From positions 1 to 21,329 of the IMG/VR virus record IMGVR_UViG_3300046003_008578: a DNA stretch of 21,329 bases. One strand, written 5' to 3'. The notes below the pieces were generated by a model. That model was not told the DNA's origin. It ran no database searches and saw nothing but the letters and a program-made list of their open reading frames with translations. Source of the stretch: a virus. Positions 21,104 through 21,329 of the stretch are shown here, piece by piece (position 1 is the first letter of the stretch; the number at the start of each line of letters is the position of its first letter). The position numbers and the translations under genes are program-made.

Positions 21104-21329
21104 AATATTTTATTTTAATTTCAACGCTGCTTTGCAGTTGTTGTTCAAGAGAAGATAATGTAGAAAGGCGCAGAATCGAGCAACCAGAAGCTTTATTCTT
21201 CGGCCCACGCACAGCAGTAAAACAAAATGATGGCAGCGTTTATATTTCAGGAGACGTTGTAGAAATCTGGCATTCTGAAAAAACAGTAGAGCGTCTAGAA
21301 AGAGATTTAGCGCGATTCGATCCACAATA
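21100..21329 (+). CDS. Putative lipoprotein, 3' end outside window
   Basis: The frame from ATG at 21100 is open to the right edge (76 codons). It begins MKYFILISTLLCSCCSREDN: a short positive start, a hydrophobic core, and LCSC, which can serve as a lipobox with lipid-modified Cys14. An acidic pair (E18, D19) follows. The later visible part is soluble-looking (EALFFGPRTAVKQNDGSVYI, VEIWHSEKTVERLERDLARF). A secreted lipoprotein in a phage may be an outer-membrane spanin for lysis or a superinfection-exclusion lipoprotein; the context does not decide. It overlaps the preceding gene by ATGA. The start was chosen for this overlap and the signal peptide. Confidence 0.65.
   Translation, partial: MKYFILISTLLCSCCSREDNVERRRIEQPEALFFGPRTAVKQNDGSVYISGDVVEIWHSEKTVERLERDLARFDPQ

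Overview
The window is gene-dense, AT-rich tailed-phage DNA with almost no intergenic space and no tRNA, rRNA or CRISPR array that I can see. The clearest evidence for a phage is a minus-strand run of lambda-type tail-tip genes in the order L, K, I, J (17509 down to 11304), followed by fiber and spike genes down to 3711. This points to a long, flexible (siphovirus-like) tail. Most starts lack a Shine-Dalgarno sequence and follow A/T-rich leaders instead. That fits a host with weak Shine-Dalgarno dependence, such as Bacteroidota, but it is inference and the host cannot be named from this window.

Layout: (1) Plus strand, 2-3722: a choline-kinase/aminoglycoside-phosphotransferase-like protein cut by the left edge and lacking its catalytic residues; a small phage protein with a KQRAAVCYSQ signature; a 523-aa fiber-like protein; an unrecognised 227-aa protein; and a SET-domain methyltransferase-like protein. 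(2) Minus strand, 17509-3711: L (Fe-S cysteines interrupted by a CBM5/12-like insert), K (JAMM peptidase only), I, J, a fiber with a Pro/Thr pentapeptide array, a 115-aa baseplate-like protein, a 970-aa fiber built from many TG repeats, a 57-aa gene missed by usual length cut-offs, and an 871-aa spike with a G8-like module and beta-helix character. The two blocks converge with a 12-bp overlap of 3' ends at 3711-3722. (3) Plus strand, 17508-21329: a GNAT-like protein, a PD-(D/E)XK nuclease-like protein, a sulfotransferase, a small protein, a GT-B-like glycosyltransferase, three small unknown proteins, and the start of a lipoprotein cut by the right edge. This block diverges from L so tightly that the two ATG codons share one CATG palindrome.

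How it may work together: the minus block builds the tail tip and the receptor-binding and glycan-processing apparatus, with several carbohydrate-oriented modules (CBM-like insert, G8-like module, jelly-roll-like fiber end). The plus genes on both sides look like modification enzymes: lysine methylation, sulfation, glycosyl transfer and perhaps acetylation. A reasonable but untested idea is that they modify virion proteins or host-surface glycans. Tape measure, capsid, portal, terminase and replication genes are not in the window.
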